NCBI RefSeq assembly: GCF_002387245.1
Contig: NZ_DGLD01000008.1
Location: forward strand, 502-60,452
Source: Brevundimonas sp. UBA4553
Lineage (GTDB): Bacteria > Pseudomonadota > Alphaproteobacteria > Caulobacterales > Caulobacteraceae
DNA: 59,951 nucleotides
Direction of reading: 5' to 3'
Both the position numbers and the translations under genes were made by a program. Positions 20,732 through 29,109 of the stretch are shown piece by piece. The notes under the pieces were generated by a model. That model was given only the letters and a program-made list of their open reading frames with translations. It did no database searches and was not told where the DNA came from. The stretch's first letter is position 1; each line of letters starts with the position of its first letter.

Positions 20732-21181
20732 ATGACCGAACCGGCCGGGACGCGTTCGCCTCTGGTGTCGCACGTCTCGGTCGGCGTGACGGACATGACG
20801 CGCGCCGGGCGGTTCTATGACGCGGTGATGGGCGCCCTGGGCGCGCGCCGGGTGATGGAGCACGCCGTCGGCATCGGCTACGGTCGCGCCTTCCCCGAGT
20901 TCTGGGCCGCCCGTCCGCACGACGGCAGGGACGCCGCCGCCGGCAATGGCGTCCACGTCTGCTTCACCGCCGACACCCCGGAAACCGTGGCGCGCTTCCA
21001 CGCCGCCGGCCTGGCGGCGGGCGGTTTCGACGAAGGGGCGCCGGGACGTCGTCCCCACTACGCCCCCGGCTACTACGCCGCATTCCTGCGCGATCCCGAC
21101 GGCAACAAGATCGAGGCCGTCTGCTGGATCGCCGCCGATACGGTCGTGGCCTCGCCCGCCGGGCCGCGAACGGGCTCGTGA
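20732..21181 (+). CDS. VOC family protein (glyoxalase/bleomycin-resistance-like)
   Basis: This 149-aa protein has the paired beta-alpha-beta-beta-beta modules of the vicinal oxygen chelate fold: SHVSVGVTDMTRAGRFYDAVM at the start, HVCFTADTPETVARFHAA in the middle, and YAAFLRDPDGNKIEAVC at the end, with metal-site His and Glu positions. Such proteins include dioxygenases, isomerases and drug-binding proteins, so no reaction can be named. It starts 5 bp after greA, and its stop overlaps the GTG start of the next gene (GTGA). Confidence 0.85.
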   Translation: MTEPAGTRSPLVSHVSVGVTDMTRAGRFYDAVMGALGARRVMEHAVGIGYGRAFPEFWAARPHDGRDAAAGNGVHVCFTADTPETVARFHAAGLAAGGFDEGAPGRRPHYAPGYYAAFLRDPDGNKIEAVCWIAADTVVASPAGPRTGS

Positions 21182-22158
21182 GCGCCTCTCCCCTGTCGAT
21201 CTGGGTCGTGTCCGACGGCCGCGCCGGCATCCAGAACCAGGCCCTCGGTCTGGCCGAGGCGGTCGCCCGCCTGACCCCCGCGACGATCGAGATCAAGCCG
21301 GTGCGCTGGCGGCCCCCTTTCGACCGCTGGCCTTCCGCGCTGAAGACGCCCGCGATGCTGGCGCCTGAGGCCTTCGATCCCCGCGCCGTCGACGAATGGC
21401 CCGATCTGTGGATCGCCACCGGCCGCGCCACCCTGCCGCTGTCCGCCAGGGTTCGCGACTGGAGCGGCGGCCGAACCTTCACGGTGCAGACCCAGGACCC
21501 GCGCTGGCGCAATCCGGCCTACGACCTGATCGTCGCTCCCGCCCATGACGGCCTGTCGGGCGACAACGTCTTCGAGATCATCGGATCGCCTCACCGGATC
21601 ACGCCGACGGCGCTGGCCGCGGCCGCGCCCGCCTTCGCCGAGCGCATCGCCGCCCTGCCCCATCCGCGCGTCGCCGTCATGATCGGCGGCCGGTCAAAGG
21701 CCTTCGACCTGCCCCAGAGCCACGCGGCGCTTCTGGCGGATCAGATCAGGGCGGCGGTCGAGGCGGCGGGCGGGTCGATGCTGCTGACCTTCTCGCGCCG
21801 CACGCCCGAGGCGGCGAAGGCCGTCATGACCGAGCGGCTGTCGTCCCTGCCCGGATGGATATGGGATGGAACGGGAGACAATCCCCTGTTCGCCATGCTG
21901 CACGCCGCCGACCACGTTCTGGTCACCGAGGACAGCGCCAACATGGCGACCGAGGCGGCCTCCACCGGCAAGCCCGTCCACATTCTGCCAATGGTCGCGC
22001 TGAAACCCGCCGGCAAGTTCGGGCGCCTGCACGCCGATCTGGCGGCCCATGGCGCCGCCCGCCCCTTCGACGGCGCGCTGGACGCCTGGTCCTACGAGCC
22101 TCTCAACGAAACCGAGCGCGCGGCACGCGCCGTGCTGGAGGGGATGCGGGCGCGCTAG
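21178..22158 (+). CDS. Mitochondrial fission ELM1-like family protein
   Basis: This 326-aa protein of the ELM1/DUF1022 family is named after the plant protein; the bacterial role is unknown. Family marks are WVVSDGRAGIQNQALGLAEA at the start, the ATGRATLPL and QDPRWRNPAYDLIVAPAHDGL stretches, VMIGGRSKAF near residue 165, and TEDSANMATEAASTGKPVHI near residue 245. The fold resembles GT-B glycosyltransferases. The GTG start is fixed by a 4-bp overlap with the VOC gene, so the two are translationally coupled. Its stop shares CTAG with the convergent gene. Confidence 0.85.
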   Translation: MSASPLSIWVVSDGRAGIQNQALGLAEAVARLTPATIEIKPVRWRPPFDRWPSALKTPAMLAPEAFDPRAVDEWPDLWIATGRATLPLSARVRDWSGGRTFTVQTQDPRWRNPAYDLIVAPAHDGLSGDNVFEIIGSPHRITPTALAAAAPAFAERIAALPHPRVAVMIGGRSKAFDLPQSHAALLADQIRAAVEAAGGSMLLTFSRRTPEAAKAVMTERLSSLPGWIWDGTGDNPLFAMLHAADHVLVTEDSANMATEAASTGKPVHILPMVALKPAGKFGRLHADLAAHGAARPFDGALDAWSYEPLNETERAARAVLEGMRAR

Positions 22159-22433
22159 TCTCCGCCGCCGCAGCCGCCGCCGTCCGAGGAGCAGCTGGCG
22201 TCGCCCCCGCCTGACGCGCCCCCGTCGGAGACGACCCCGCCTTCGCCGTCGCTCTTTTTCTTTGCGGCGGCGCCGCTCAGACCCATCATCGCCACGCCCA
22301 GACCCGAGCCGATGGCGATGCCGAGCGACAGCCACAGGGCCAGGTTGTCGGTCGCCGTGCCCACCGCCACGCCGATCGCCATGCCGGCGCCTACGCCGAT
22401 CGGCAAAAAGGCCGCCTTGTTATTTGCGCTCAT
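22155..22433 (-). CDS. Small membrane protein with a Gly/Ser/Cys-rich tail
   Basis: This 92-aa protein has two hydrophobic segments (about residues 9-28 and 31-55) followed by a hydrophilic tail (from about residue 57) made almost only of Gly, Ser and Asp, with two cysteines (SCSSDGGGCGGGD). I know no function for it. Cys-containing glycine-rich tails are seen on several families of small bacterial membrane proteins. Its TAG stop shares three bases with the stop of the ELM1-like gene. It is divergent from trxB. Confidence 0.65.
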   Translation of the reverse strand: MSANNKAAFLPIGVGAGMAIGVAVGTATDNLALWLSLGIAIGSGLGVAMMGLSGAAAKKKSDGEGGVVSDGGASGGGDASCSSDGGGCGGGD

Positions 22434-22504
22434 GAATCCCTCCCACTCAGCCTGAAACGCATCCTAGCATCGCGATTCGGGGAATCAGCGCCTAAATAGG
22501 CCCC

Positions 22505-23524
22505 ATGACCCAAGCCACCGCCCAAGTTCGCACCGTCCGCGTCGCCATCATCGGTTCCGGCCCCGCCGGCTGGACCGCCGCCATCTACGCCGCCCGCGCC
22601 TCGCTGAACCCCGTCGTCATCGCCGGCCTGCAGCCCGGCGGCCAGCTGACCATCACCACGGATGTCGAGAACTATCCTGGCTTCGCCGAGACCATCCAGG
22701 GTCCCTGGCTGATGGAGCAGATGAAGGCCCAGGCTGTGCACGTCGGGACCGAGATCATCCACGACATCGTCGTCAAGGCCGACCTGTCGCAGCGTCCCTT
22801 CCGCCTGACGCTGGACTCCGGCGCGGAAATGCTGGCCGAAACCGTCATCATCTCCACCGGCGCCCAGGCCAAGTGGCTGGGTCTGGACAGCGAGGCCGAA
22901 TATCAGGGCTTCGGCGTCTCGGCCTGCGCCACCTGCGACGGCTTCTTCTATCGCGGCAAGCAGGTCGCGGTGGTCGGCGGCGGCAATACCGCGGTCGAGG
23001 AGGCCCTGTTCCTGACCAACTTCGCCGAAAAGGTCACGGTCATCCACCGCAAGGACGAGTTCCGCGCCGAGAAGATCCTGCAGGATCGCCTGTTCGCCCA
23101 CCCCAAGATCGAGGTGATCTGGGACGTGGCCGTGGATGAGATCCTCGGCGTCGTCGACGGCGTGGCCCGCAACGTCACCGGCGTTCGTCTGAAGAACGTC
23201 AAGACCGGCGCCCTGTCGGAAATCCCCGCCGACGGCGTCTTCATCGCCATCGGCCACGCCCCGTCGTCGGAGCTGTTCGCCGGCCAGCTGGAGATCAACT
23301 CCGGCGGCTATCTGCGGGTCAAGCCGGGCACGGCCGCGACCGCCATCGAAGGCGTCTACGCCGCCGGCGACGTGACCGACGACGTCTATCGCCAGGCCGT
23401 CACCGCCGCCGGCATGGGCTGCATGGCCGCCCTGGAAGCCTCCCGCTTCCTGGCCGAAGAGGACCACAAGGCCGCTCACAATCCGATCAGCCACAAGGAA
23501 GCCGAGAAGATCGGGGCGTGGTGA
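22505..23524 (+). CDS. trxB: Thioredoxin-disulfide reductase
   Basis: This 339-aa flavoprotein reduces thioredoxin with NADPH. The FAD-binding GSGPAGWTAAIYAARA is at residues 17-32, the redox-active CATCDG is near residue 145, the NADPH-binding GGGNTAVEEA follows, and the FAD-contacting GVYAAGDVTDDVYRQAVTAAG is near the C-terminus. The N-terminus is about ten residues longer than E. coli TrxB (MTQATAQVRTVR). It is divergent from the Gly/Cys-rich membrane protein and is followed by a lipoprotein gene. Confidence 0.95.
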   Translation: MTQATAQVRTVRVAIIGSGPAGWTAAIYAARASLNPVVIAGLQPGGQLTITTDVENYPGFAETIQGPWLMEQMKAQAVHVGTEIIHDIVVKADLSQRPFRLTLDSGAEMLAETVIISTGAQAKWLGLDSEAEYQGFGVSACATCDGFFYRGKQVAVVGGGNTAVEEALFLTNFAEKVTVIHRKDEFRAEKILQDRLFAHPKIEVIWDVAVDEILGVVDGVARNVTGVRLKNVKTGALSEIPADGVFIAIGHAPSSELFAGQLEINSGGYLRVKPGTAATAIEGVYAAGDVTDDVYRQAVTAAGMGCMAALEASRFLAEEDHKAAHNPISHKEAEKIGAW

Positions 23525-23570
23525 TCGCCTAACCTCTCCCTTCTTCGGGAGACAGACAGGACCACAGGAC

Positions 23571-24623
23571 ATGGGCTTGACGACGCGCGCGACGATGACG
23601 GCGGCCCTGGTCTTCTGTCTGTCTGCGTGCGCGAGCGCGCCGGCTGCGCCCGCCAGGGATGCGGATGTCGGCGCTTTCGTCTTCCTGCGCAAGGACAGTG
23701 GATGGGCTCTGTCTTCGACGCAGCCCGCCTATCCCTATAACGCCGAACCCCGGATTCAGGCCCTGTCGGGCGCGTCGGGCGCCACGCCGTTCGGATGCGG
23801 CCTGATGTCGGTTCGCAGCGGCTATTTCTCCGGCGCGCGCGGCGAACTGGCCTGCGTCACCCGCGCCGCCGACGGCCGCCTGCGGTTCCTGGGCCTGGGC
23901 CAGGGGGCCGACTTCACCCGTGTCTATGACGCCGCGCCAGCCCAGGACGGCTACGTCCTGATCGCCCGCCCGACCGGTCGCCGTCCCGCACATCTGATCA
24001 GCCTCAACGCCCAGGGCCAGGTGCAGGCGGTTGAGATCCTGCCCGGAGACGCCCCCGCCGAAGCGATCCTCCTCAGCACCGGGCGCATCGCCCTGCTTCG
24101 CCGTGAAGACGGCGCCTGCCAATGGACCCTGTTGGCGCCCGGGCCGAGCGGCTTCAGCTCCGCCGCCGTGGTCGTCGCGGACCTCCACCTCTGCCATCTC
24201 TCCAGTTCCGGCGGGGCGGTTCTGCGCGACCAGGTCAGCGGGCAGGCCTATCTGCGCGACCGCCAGACAGCGCCCAACGCTCTCTACCGCCTCGACGACA
24301 ATGGCGCGGCGAGCCCCGCCACCCTGGCGGTTCGCGATTTCACCGAGGCTCTGGCGCCCGGCGTCGAGGCCGAGTCTGACTTCGTGACCCTGCACGGCGG
24401 CGCGGTTTACTTCGTGGCGCCGACCGAGGCCGGCCCCGTCATCGGTCGGCATGATCTGGCCGCCGGGACGACTATCCGCACGGACCTCAGGGCTTCCAGC
24501 GGCCGCTGGCAGGATGCGGAACGCATCTACGGCTTCATGACAGCCCCCGGCCTCGGCCCGTCGCCGCAGGCGGCCGTCATGAACAGCGCCGGACAGACGC
24601 GCGTCATCGCTCTCCAGCCCTGA
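23571..24623 (+). CDS. Lipoprotein of unknown function
   Basis: This 350-aa protein has a signal peptide and lipobox (VFCLSACAS, Cys near residue 20), followed by a spacer rich in Ala and Pro. The body consists of repeated short beta-strand-like stretches (for example FLGLGQGADFTRVYDAAPAQDGYVLIA and LRDRQTAPNALYRLDDNGAA), which suggests a beta-propeller-like fold, but no family is recognised. It starts 47 bp after trxB on the same strand and converges on the SleB-like gene. It is probably anchored in the envelope. Confidence 0.6.
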   Translation: MGLTTRATMTAALVFCLSACASAPAAPARDADVGAFVFLRKDSGWALSSTQPAYPYNAEPRIQALSGASGATPFGCGLMSVRSGYFSGARGELACVTRAADGRLRFLGLGQGADFTRVYDAAPAQDGYVLIARPTGRRPAHLISLNAQGQVQAVEILPGDAPAEAILLSTGRIALLRREDGACQWTLLAPGPSGFSSAAVVVADLHLCHLSSSGGAVLRDQVSGQAYLRDRQTAPNALYRLDDNGAASPATLAVRDFTEALAPGVEAESDFVTLHGGAVYFVAPTEAGPVIGRHDLAAGTTIRTDLRASSGRWQDAERIYGFMTAPGLGPSPQAAVMNSAGQTRVIALQP

Positions 24624-24641
24624 CCGCATCAAGCCGCCGGC

Positions 24642-25835
24642 TCAGGCCCCCGGCTTGCCGACTTCCTCGACCGCCATGGCGGTGACGCCGGGCGGCGGTG
24701 GCGCGACCGTGACGGTCGGCGCGGGCGCGGCCTCATACGCCTTCAGCCTTTCGTTGATGGCGGCGATCTCGTCCTTGCTGGCCTGACGACGGCCGCCCAG
24801 GCTGGCGACGCCCACGACACGGGTCTGGCCGTCGATCTCGACCGTGCGCAACTGGTTCGGCGCAGCCCCGGCCAGGGCTTCCTCGACGCTGTCTGCGGCG
24901 GTCGCCAGCAGGATGCGCGGGCGGGCGAAGCGAGCCTCGTCGATGACCGGCTCGCGGCCGCCCGACCTCTGGACGAAGGCGGCGCTTTCACCCGGCCCGC
25001 CCTTCCAGCGATAGAAGATGTGCGCCCCGACCTGGGTGATCTTGGCCAGGGTCGGCGACCACCAGGGATGGACATAGTCGGCGTGATAATGGGTCGCCGT
25101 GCCCACGCGCGTCGCCACATGGCCGGCCAGGGCGCGCTCGGCCACGCGGGCGGCGCGGGTCCAGGCCCAGGCGATCGGCGCGCGGCTCAAGGCCCCATCG
25201 CAGGTAAAGCTGAACTGGCAGCCCGTGGTCCGCTCGGCGCCCTGATAGACGACGCCGCAGACCGTGTTCGGATAGTTGGGATCGCGCACGCGGTTCAGCA
25301 CGACCTGGGCCACCCCCTCCTGCCCTTCGGTCGGCTCCAGAGCCGCCTCATAATAGACCGCCTGGGTCAGGCAGCGCAGGGCGCGCTTGCGGTCGGCCTC
25401 CGTGGCCGGGCGCAGATCGAAGGGCTTGGCCGGCTGCAGGGCGCCGAAGGCGTTGGGCATGGCCGCGTTCAGCTGCTGGGCGGCGATGCCAGACACGCCC
25501 TGATCCAGCGACGGCTTGCCGCCCAGGGTCAGGCTCTCCCACCCGGGCGTCAGGTCATAAAGCTCCGGCAGGTTCAGCGCAGCATCCCCGCGACGCGCCA
25601 CCGCCAGTTGACCCGGGTCCAGCCGCGCCATGATCAGTTGCAGGCCGCGCGGGCTCAGTTCGCCGCCCGTGGCGCGCGCCACCGCCTCGGCGGTGCGGTC
25701 CAGATCGGGCCGCGCGCTCGAGCTGGCCGACATGGCCACGCCCAGAACGGCCAGACTGACAGCCATGGCCATGGGCGCCGCGGCCAGGACCCGGCGTCCG
25801 GTGGTTTTCAGCTGTGGCAGTCGGCCTTTCAGCAT
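24642..25835 (-). CDS. SleB-type cell-wall hydrolase (Hydrolase_2), first copy
   Basis: This 397-aa protein has an N-terminal membrane anchor or signal (about residues 17-38). The catalytic domain (about 155-275) matches the SleB/CwlJ family: LTQAVYYEAALEPTEGQEGVAQVVLNR with the proposed catalytic Glu in YYEA, then VCGVVYQG, CQFSFTCDG and THYHADYVHPWW. These enzymes cut peptidoglycan glycan strands. The C-terminal 100 residues are Pro/Ala/Val-rich and probably disordered. A related copy lies 2 kb away on the other strand. Confidence 0.85.
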   Translation of the reverse strand: MLKGRLPQLKTTGRRVLAAAPMAMAVSLAVLGVAMSASSSARPDLDRTAEAVARATGGELSPRGLQLIMARLDPGQLAVARRGDAALNLPELYDLTPGWESLTLGGKPSLDQGVSGIAAQQLNAAMPNAFGALQPAKPFDLRPATEADRKRALRCLTQAVYYEAALEPTEGQEGVAQVVLNRVRDPNYPNTVCGVVYQGAERTTGCQFSFTCDGALSRAPIAWAWTRAARVAERALAGHVATRVGTATHYHADYVHPWWSPTLAKITQVGAHIFYRWKGGPGESAAFVQRSGGREPVIDEARFARPRILLATAADSVEEALAGAAPNQLRTVEIDGQTRVVGVASLGGRRQASKDEIAAINERLKAYEAAPAPTVTVAPPPPGVTAMAVEEVGKPGA

Positions 25836-25935
25836 CCAGCGTCCATCATGCGGCGCTGGCGAGCGCCGGAGGGTGATCTGAGTGACCGCCCAATCCGGCG
25901 CTTTTCAGGCCCGAAGATTACTGTTCCGTGAGGAC

Positions 25936-26415
25936 CTAGCGGTCGCCCAGGCTGGAACGCAGCATCCAGGCGGCCTTTTCGTGCGCCGCCAGACGCTGGG
26001 TCATCAGGTCGACGCTGGCCTCGTCGCCCACCTCGTCGGCGGCGTCGAGCGCGGCGCGGGCCGTGGCGATCAGCACGCCATGGTCCTTGATCAGTTCCTT
26101 GAGCATGGCGCTGGCGTCTTTCTCGGGATCGCCGTCCTTGATCGAGGTCAGGTTGGCGAAGGCCGAGGCGCTCTGCGGCGCCAGTTCGCCCAGGGCCCGG
26201 ATACGCTCGGCGATATCGTCCAGCGCGGCCCAGATTTCATTGTACTGCTGCTCCAGCAGCTTGTGCAGGCTGAAGAACTCCGGCCCGCGGACGTTCCAGT
26301 GATAACCGTGCGTCTTCTGATAGACGGCGAAGCTGTCAGCCAGAACCTTGGACAGTTCCTGGGCGACGTCGCTGCGCTCCTTGGGTTTCAGGCCGGTGTC
26401 GATGGAAGCGGTCAT
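25936..26415 (-). CDS. dps: Dps-family DNA-binding ferritin-like protein
   Basis: This 159-aa, four-helix-bundle protein should form a dodecamer that stores iron and protects DNA. Ferroxidase-site residues are visible: KTHGYHWNVRGPEFFSLHKLLEQQYNEIWAALDDIAERI contains the His and the Asp/Glu cluster shared between subunits, and NLTSIKDGD lies in the loop before helix 4. The short N-terminus is not strongly basic, so DNA binding may be weak. It sits alone on the minus strand between the SleB-like gene and the DUF6481 gene. Confidence 0.9.
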   Translation of the reverse strand: MTASIDTGLKPKERSDVAQELSKVLADSFAVYQKTHGYHWNVRGPEFFSLHKLLEQQYNEIWAALDDIAERIRALGELAPQSASAFANLTSIKDGDPEKDASAMLKELIKDHGVLIATARAALDAADEVGDEASVDLMTQRLAAHEKAAWMLRSSLGDR

Positions 26416-26623
26416 GTCTGCTCCTGATGCGTAACGAACGAAGATCCAGCTCTGCAGTTAGGTCGTTTTCCGCGTCAGCCAAGGGCGACGTCGACCTGCG
26501 CGCATGAATCATCGGGGCTGTAACGCTGAAGACGCGCAGGCGTTGCAGGACAAGGCCTCGCCCGTCGCCGGAGCAAACGGCGGAACCCGGCCAGCGCCCG
26601 GTCCCGCCCGTCATCAGGTCAAA

Positions 26624-26986
26624 TCAGCGCTGACGCGCCTTGCGCGCCGCATAGCGGGCGTCGCGGGCCGCTTTCTGCTCTTCCTTGGTCAGCTGCTTGC
26701 GCTCCTTGCGGGCGGCGCGCTTGGCGGCGTCGACCTCGTCCTGGGCGGCCATTTCGGCGGCCAGGCGAGCAGCTTCCTTCTCGGCCTTCTCACGGCGCTG
26801 TTCAGCCTTCTCCAGCTCGAACTGCTGACGCTGGGCCTCCTTCTCGGCGGCGCGCTTCTCGGCCAGCTTCTCGAACTCGGGATCCTGAACCGTCGGCTTG
26901 GGCTTGAACTTGGCCAGCAGGGCCTTCTTGGCGTCCTGTTGAGCGGAGATGCGGTCGTTGAAGCCGGTTTGTTTGAGGTCTCGCAT
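26624..26986 (-). CDS. DUF6481 family protein
   Basis: This 120-aa, highly charged protein is nearly all alpha-helix. After NDRISAQQDAKKALLAKFKPKPTVQDPEFEKLAEKR (residues 9-44) it continues as an uninterrupted Lys/Arg/Glu/Ala helix (about 45-120) that could form a coiled coil or a single charged helix. This is the DUF6481 pattern, an alphaproteobacterial family often found near cold-shock protein genes; none is adjacent here. I chose ATG 26986 (MRDL) because the family begins there. Function is unknown. Confidence 0.75.
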   Translation of the reverse strand: MRDLKQTGFNDRISAQQDAKKALLAKFKPKPTVQDPEFEKLAEKRAAEKEAQRQQFELEKAEQRREKAEKEAARLAAEMAAQDEVDAAKRAARKERKQLTKEEQKAARDARYAARKARQR

Positions 26987-27227
26987 GCGTAGAGGCGGTC
27001 TTCCCTGGAAATCTGATGAGGTGGTCGCCGATCGGTGGCGGCCCGGCGGGCGTGCAGATGCGCGAACGGCCCGGCGCGCTGCCAAAGCCGAATCCCGCGC
27101 AAAAATCAAGCGCTGCCGCCGATTCTAGGCTGGATGGACGTAAATTAGACGTCGATCGCGTCCCGACGGGCGCCCGGACGATAAGAACGCGCGCGGCCGC
27201 CAACGGGCAGATCCGCGCGCGCACCCA

Positions 27228-27428
27228 CTATCGGTTGGGCTTGTCGACATGACCGACGGCGGCGCCCGCCGCGCCGCCGACCGCCGCCCCGACCGGTCCG
27301 GCCACCACCGCGCCCGCAATGGCGCCGGTCGCGGCCTTCTGCTCGATCGTGTGACCGCAGGCGGCCAGGCCGAACGTCGAGACAGCCAGAACGAGAACGG
27401 CGGCGGCGCGGGTGGAGAGACGGGTCAT
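27228..27428 (-). CDS. Glycine-zipper lipoprotein
   Basis: This 66-aa protein has a signal peptide with lipobox (FGLAAC, Cys near residue 24). The mature part contains a glycine-zipper segment (GAIAGAVVAGPVGAAVGGAAGAAVG), as in YMGG-like and osmotically induced outer-membrane lipoproteins. Glycine zippers pack helices in membranes. The ATG at 27428 (MTRL) gives a proper signal peptide. It is probably an envelope or stress lipoprotein; the specific role is unknown. Confidence 0.75.
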   Translation of the reverse strand: MTRLSTRAAAVLVLAVSTFGLAACGHTIEQKAATGAIAGAVVAGPVGAAVGGAAGAAVGHVDKPNR

Positions 27429-27856
27429 ATGGGCGAGAACTCCTTGAAATGGTTGAGCTTGCAACGCAGGTCGAGGCTATCAGTTCCCCTCTATGGCTGG
27501 AACTTGTCGAACAAGTATAGATCTATCATCAAATAGGGTTTTCGATCACGGACGAGATCGCTCGAAATCATGTGCTCGTAATCGAATACAGCAACGGAGA
27601 GATGTTCTGGCGACAAGACACGCCACAATTGCGATTTCATTCTGCTGCGTCTCAGACCGGCTCAAGGAATGCTGCACCGCAATAGCAATTGCCGAATCAA
27701 CCACATTGAGGCCATAAACGAATGGCTTAAGGCCCGCCTTCCGGAGGTCGGCCGTTCGTCGATCTCTGGTCCGGAGCCGGTTCGCGACGCGTCTTGTCGC
27801 CTGGTTTCGTCGAGTACAGGGGCGGCATCCTCGCCCTGCTGAACAGGACTACGCCT
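27429..27856. other. 428-bp intergenic region, partly AT-rich, no supported gene
   Basis: This stretch between the glycine-zipper lipoprotein and the second SleB-like gene is visibly richer in A/T at about 27480-27720 than its surroundings. One plus-strand frame encodes about 50 protein-like residues around 27560-27690 (containing LVIEYSNGEMFWR) but has no start codon and ends in a stop. It may be a gene remnant. I see no terminator, tRNA or clear operator. Confidence 0.4.
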
Positions 27857-28864
27857 TTGAGTTTCTCTTCGCAGACGCGTGCGCTGATGCACGCCGCCCA
27901 ATCGATTCGCCTGCGCCCCAAGACGGCGGCTGCGGCGTTCGGCGGCGTTGTCAGCCTCGCCGTCGGTGGAGCCTATCTGGGCGGCGTCGCCGCCCAGGCT
28001 TCAACCGTTCGCGTCCAGGCGGAGCGCCTGCAAGGCGCCGGCTCCGAGGGCTACACCCAGGAAGCCATGACTGCTGCAGCCGGCGGTCTGGACGCCAGCG
28101 CCCTGACCATCGCCGATCGGCATGATCCCTATTCCGTCGCCGGGGCCGCCCAGCGCGACCGCCAGGCCGAGTTGCTGACCGCCCGCCTGGAAGAGTCCCA
28201 GAACGGCCTGCGTCGCGCCAGCCTGACCAATCCCGCCGCCCAGCCCTTCCGCCTCGGCAGCGCCCTGGATCAGTCCCGCGATCTCGATTGCCTGACCAAG
28301 GCCGCCTATTATGAAGCCCGTGGCGAAGGCGTCGACGGCATGCGCGCCGTGGCCCAGGTCGTCCTGAACCGCGCCCGCCATCCGGCCTTCCCCAAGACCG
28401 TGTGCGCCGTGGTCTACCAGGGCTCGAACCGCAGCACCGGCTGCCAGTTCAGCTTCACCTGCAACGGCTCCATGCGGGGCTCGGTCAACCGCGCCGCCTG
28501 GAACCGCGCTCGCGACGTCGCCTCCCAGGCTCTGTCGGGTCGGGTCTATGCAGCGGTCGGCAACGCGACCCACTTCCACACCACCGGCGTCACGCCGCGC
28601 TGGCGCAACAGTCTGGTACGGGTCGGCCAGGTGGGCGATCACCTCTTCTATCGCTTCGGCGGCCGGTCGGGCTCCAGCGACTCCTTCCGCTACTCGCCGC
28701 GTCCCTCCACCAGCGAAGCGCCGCGCCTGATCCAGGCCAGCCTCGACTCGGCGGAGCCCGCGCGTTCGCCCAGCGGTCCCGTCGCCTACTCCGCCATGCT
28801 GGCCCGCGAAGGCGCAACCGCGCCAGCGACCACCGCCTCGACCGAGGCCGCGATCACCGAGTAA
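27857..28864 (+). CDS. SleB-type cell-wall hydrolase (Hydrolase_2), second copy
   Basis: This protein of about 335 aa has an N-terminal hydrophobic segment (AAAAFGGVVSLAVGGAYLGGVAA) acting as anchor or signal. The catalytic domain (about 145-265) closely parallels the first copy: LTKAAYYEARGEGVDGMRAVAQVVLNRARHP, CAVVYQGSNRSTGCQFSFTCNG and ATHFHTTGVTPRW. I prefer the TTG at 27857 because AGGA lies 8 bases before it; ATG 27887 has no ribosome-binding site. The C-terminal tail is Ser/Ala/Pro-rich and low in complexity. It likely acts in the periplasm on peptidoglycan. Confidence 0.82.
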   Translation: MSFSSQTRALMHAAQSIRLRPKTAAAAFGGVVSLAVGGAYLGGVAAQASTVRVQAERLQGAGSEGYTQEAMTAAAGGLDASALTIADRHDPYSVAGAAQRDRQAELLTARLEESQNGLRRASLTNPAAQPFRLGSALDQSRDLDCLTKAAYYEARGEGVDGMRAVAQVVLNRARHPAFPKTVCAVVYQGSNRSTGCQFSFTCNGSMRGSVNRAAWNRARDVASQALSGRVYAAVGNATHFHTTGVTPRWRNSLVRVGQVGDHLFYRFGGRSGSSDSFRYSPRPSTSEAPRLIQASLDSAEPARSPSGPVAYSAMLAREGATAPATTASTEAAITE

Positions 28865-28879
28865 CCGCCTTCAACCGCC

Positions 28880-29089
28880 TCAGCGGTCCTGCGTTTTCCA
28901 CTGGGGCGTCATGTTCTGCTTCAGGTTGCCGAAGCGGCCCTGCTGTCCGGTATTGACGTCCGCGTCGCCGGGCTGACCCGATTGGGCGCCGGTGGCCAGG
29001 TCACGCCGGTCCGCCATGTCGCTGATCGCGCTCGCGCCGTGGTTGGCGAAACTGCGTTGTTCCTTGGGAACCGAGGGGGTCTTGCTCAT
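28880..29089 (-). CDS. Small hydrophilic hypothetical protein
   Basis: This 69-aa protein has no hydrophobic segment and is rich in Gly, Gln, Asp and Asn. The end (TGQQGRFGNLKQNMTPQWKTQDR) recalls small alphaproteobacterial proteins with a GRQGN-KQNT-NQ..QQDR tail, probably disordered and possibly stress-related. It is divergent from the acyltransferase gene with 20 bp between the start codons. Confidence 0.55.
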   Translation of the reverse strand: MSKTPSVPKEQRSFANHGASAISDMADRRDLATGAQSGQPGDADVNTGQQGRFGNLKQNMTPQWKTQDR

Positions 29090-29109
29090 GGGGCTGTCCT
29101 TTCGTCAAA

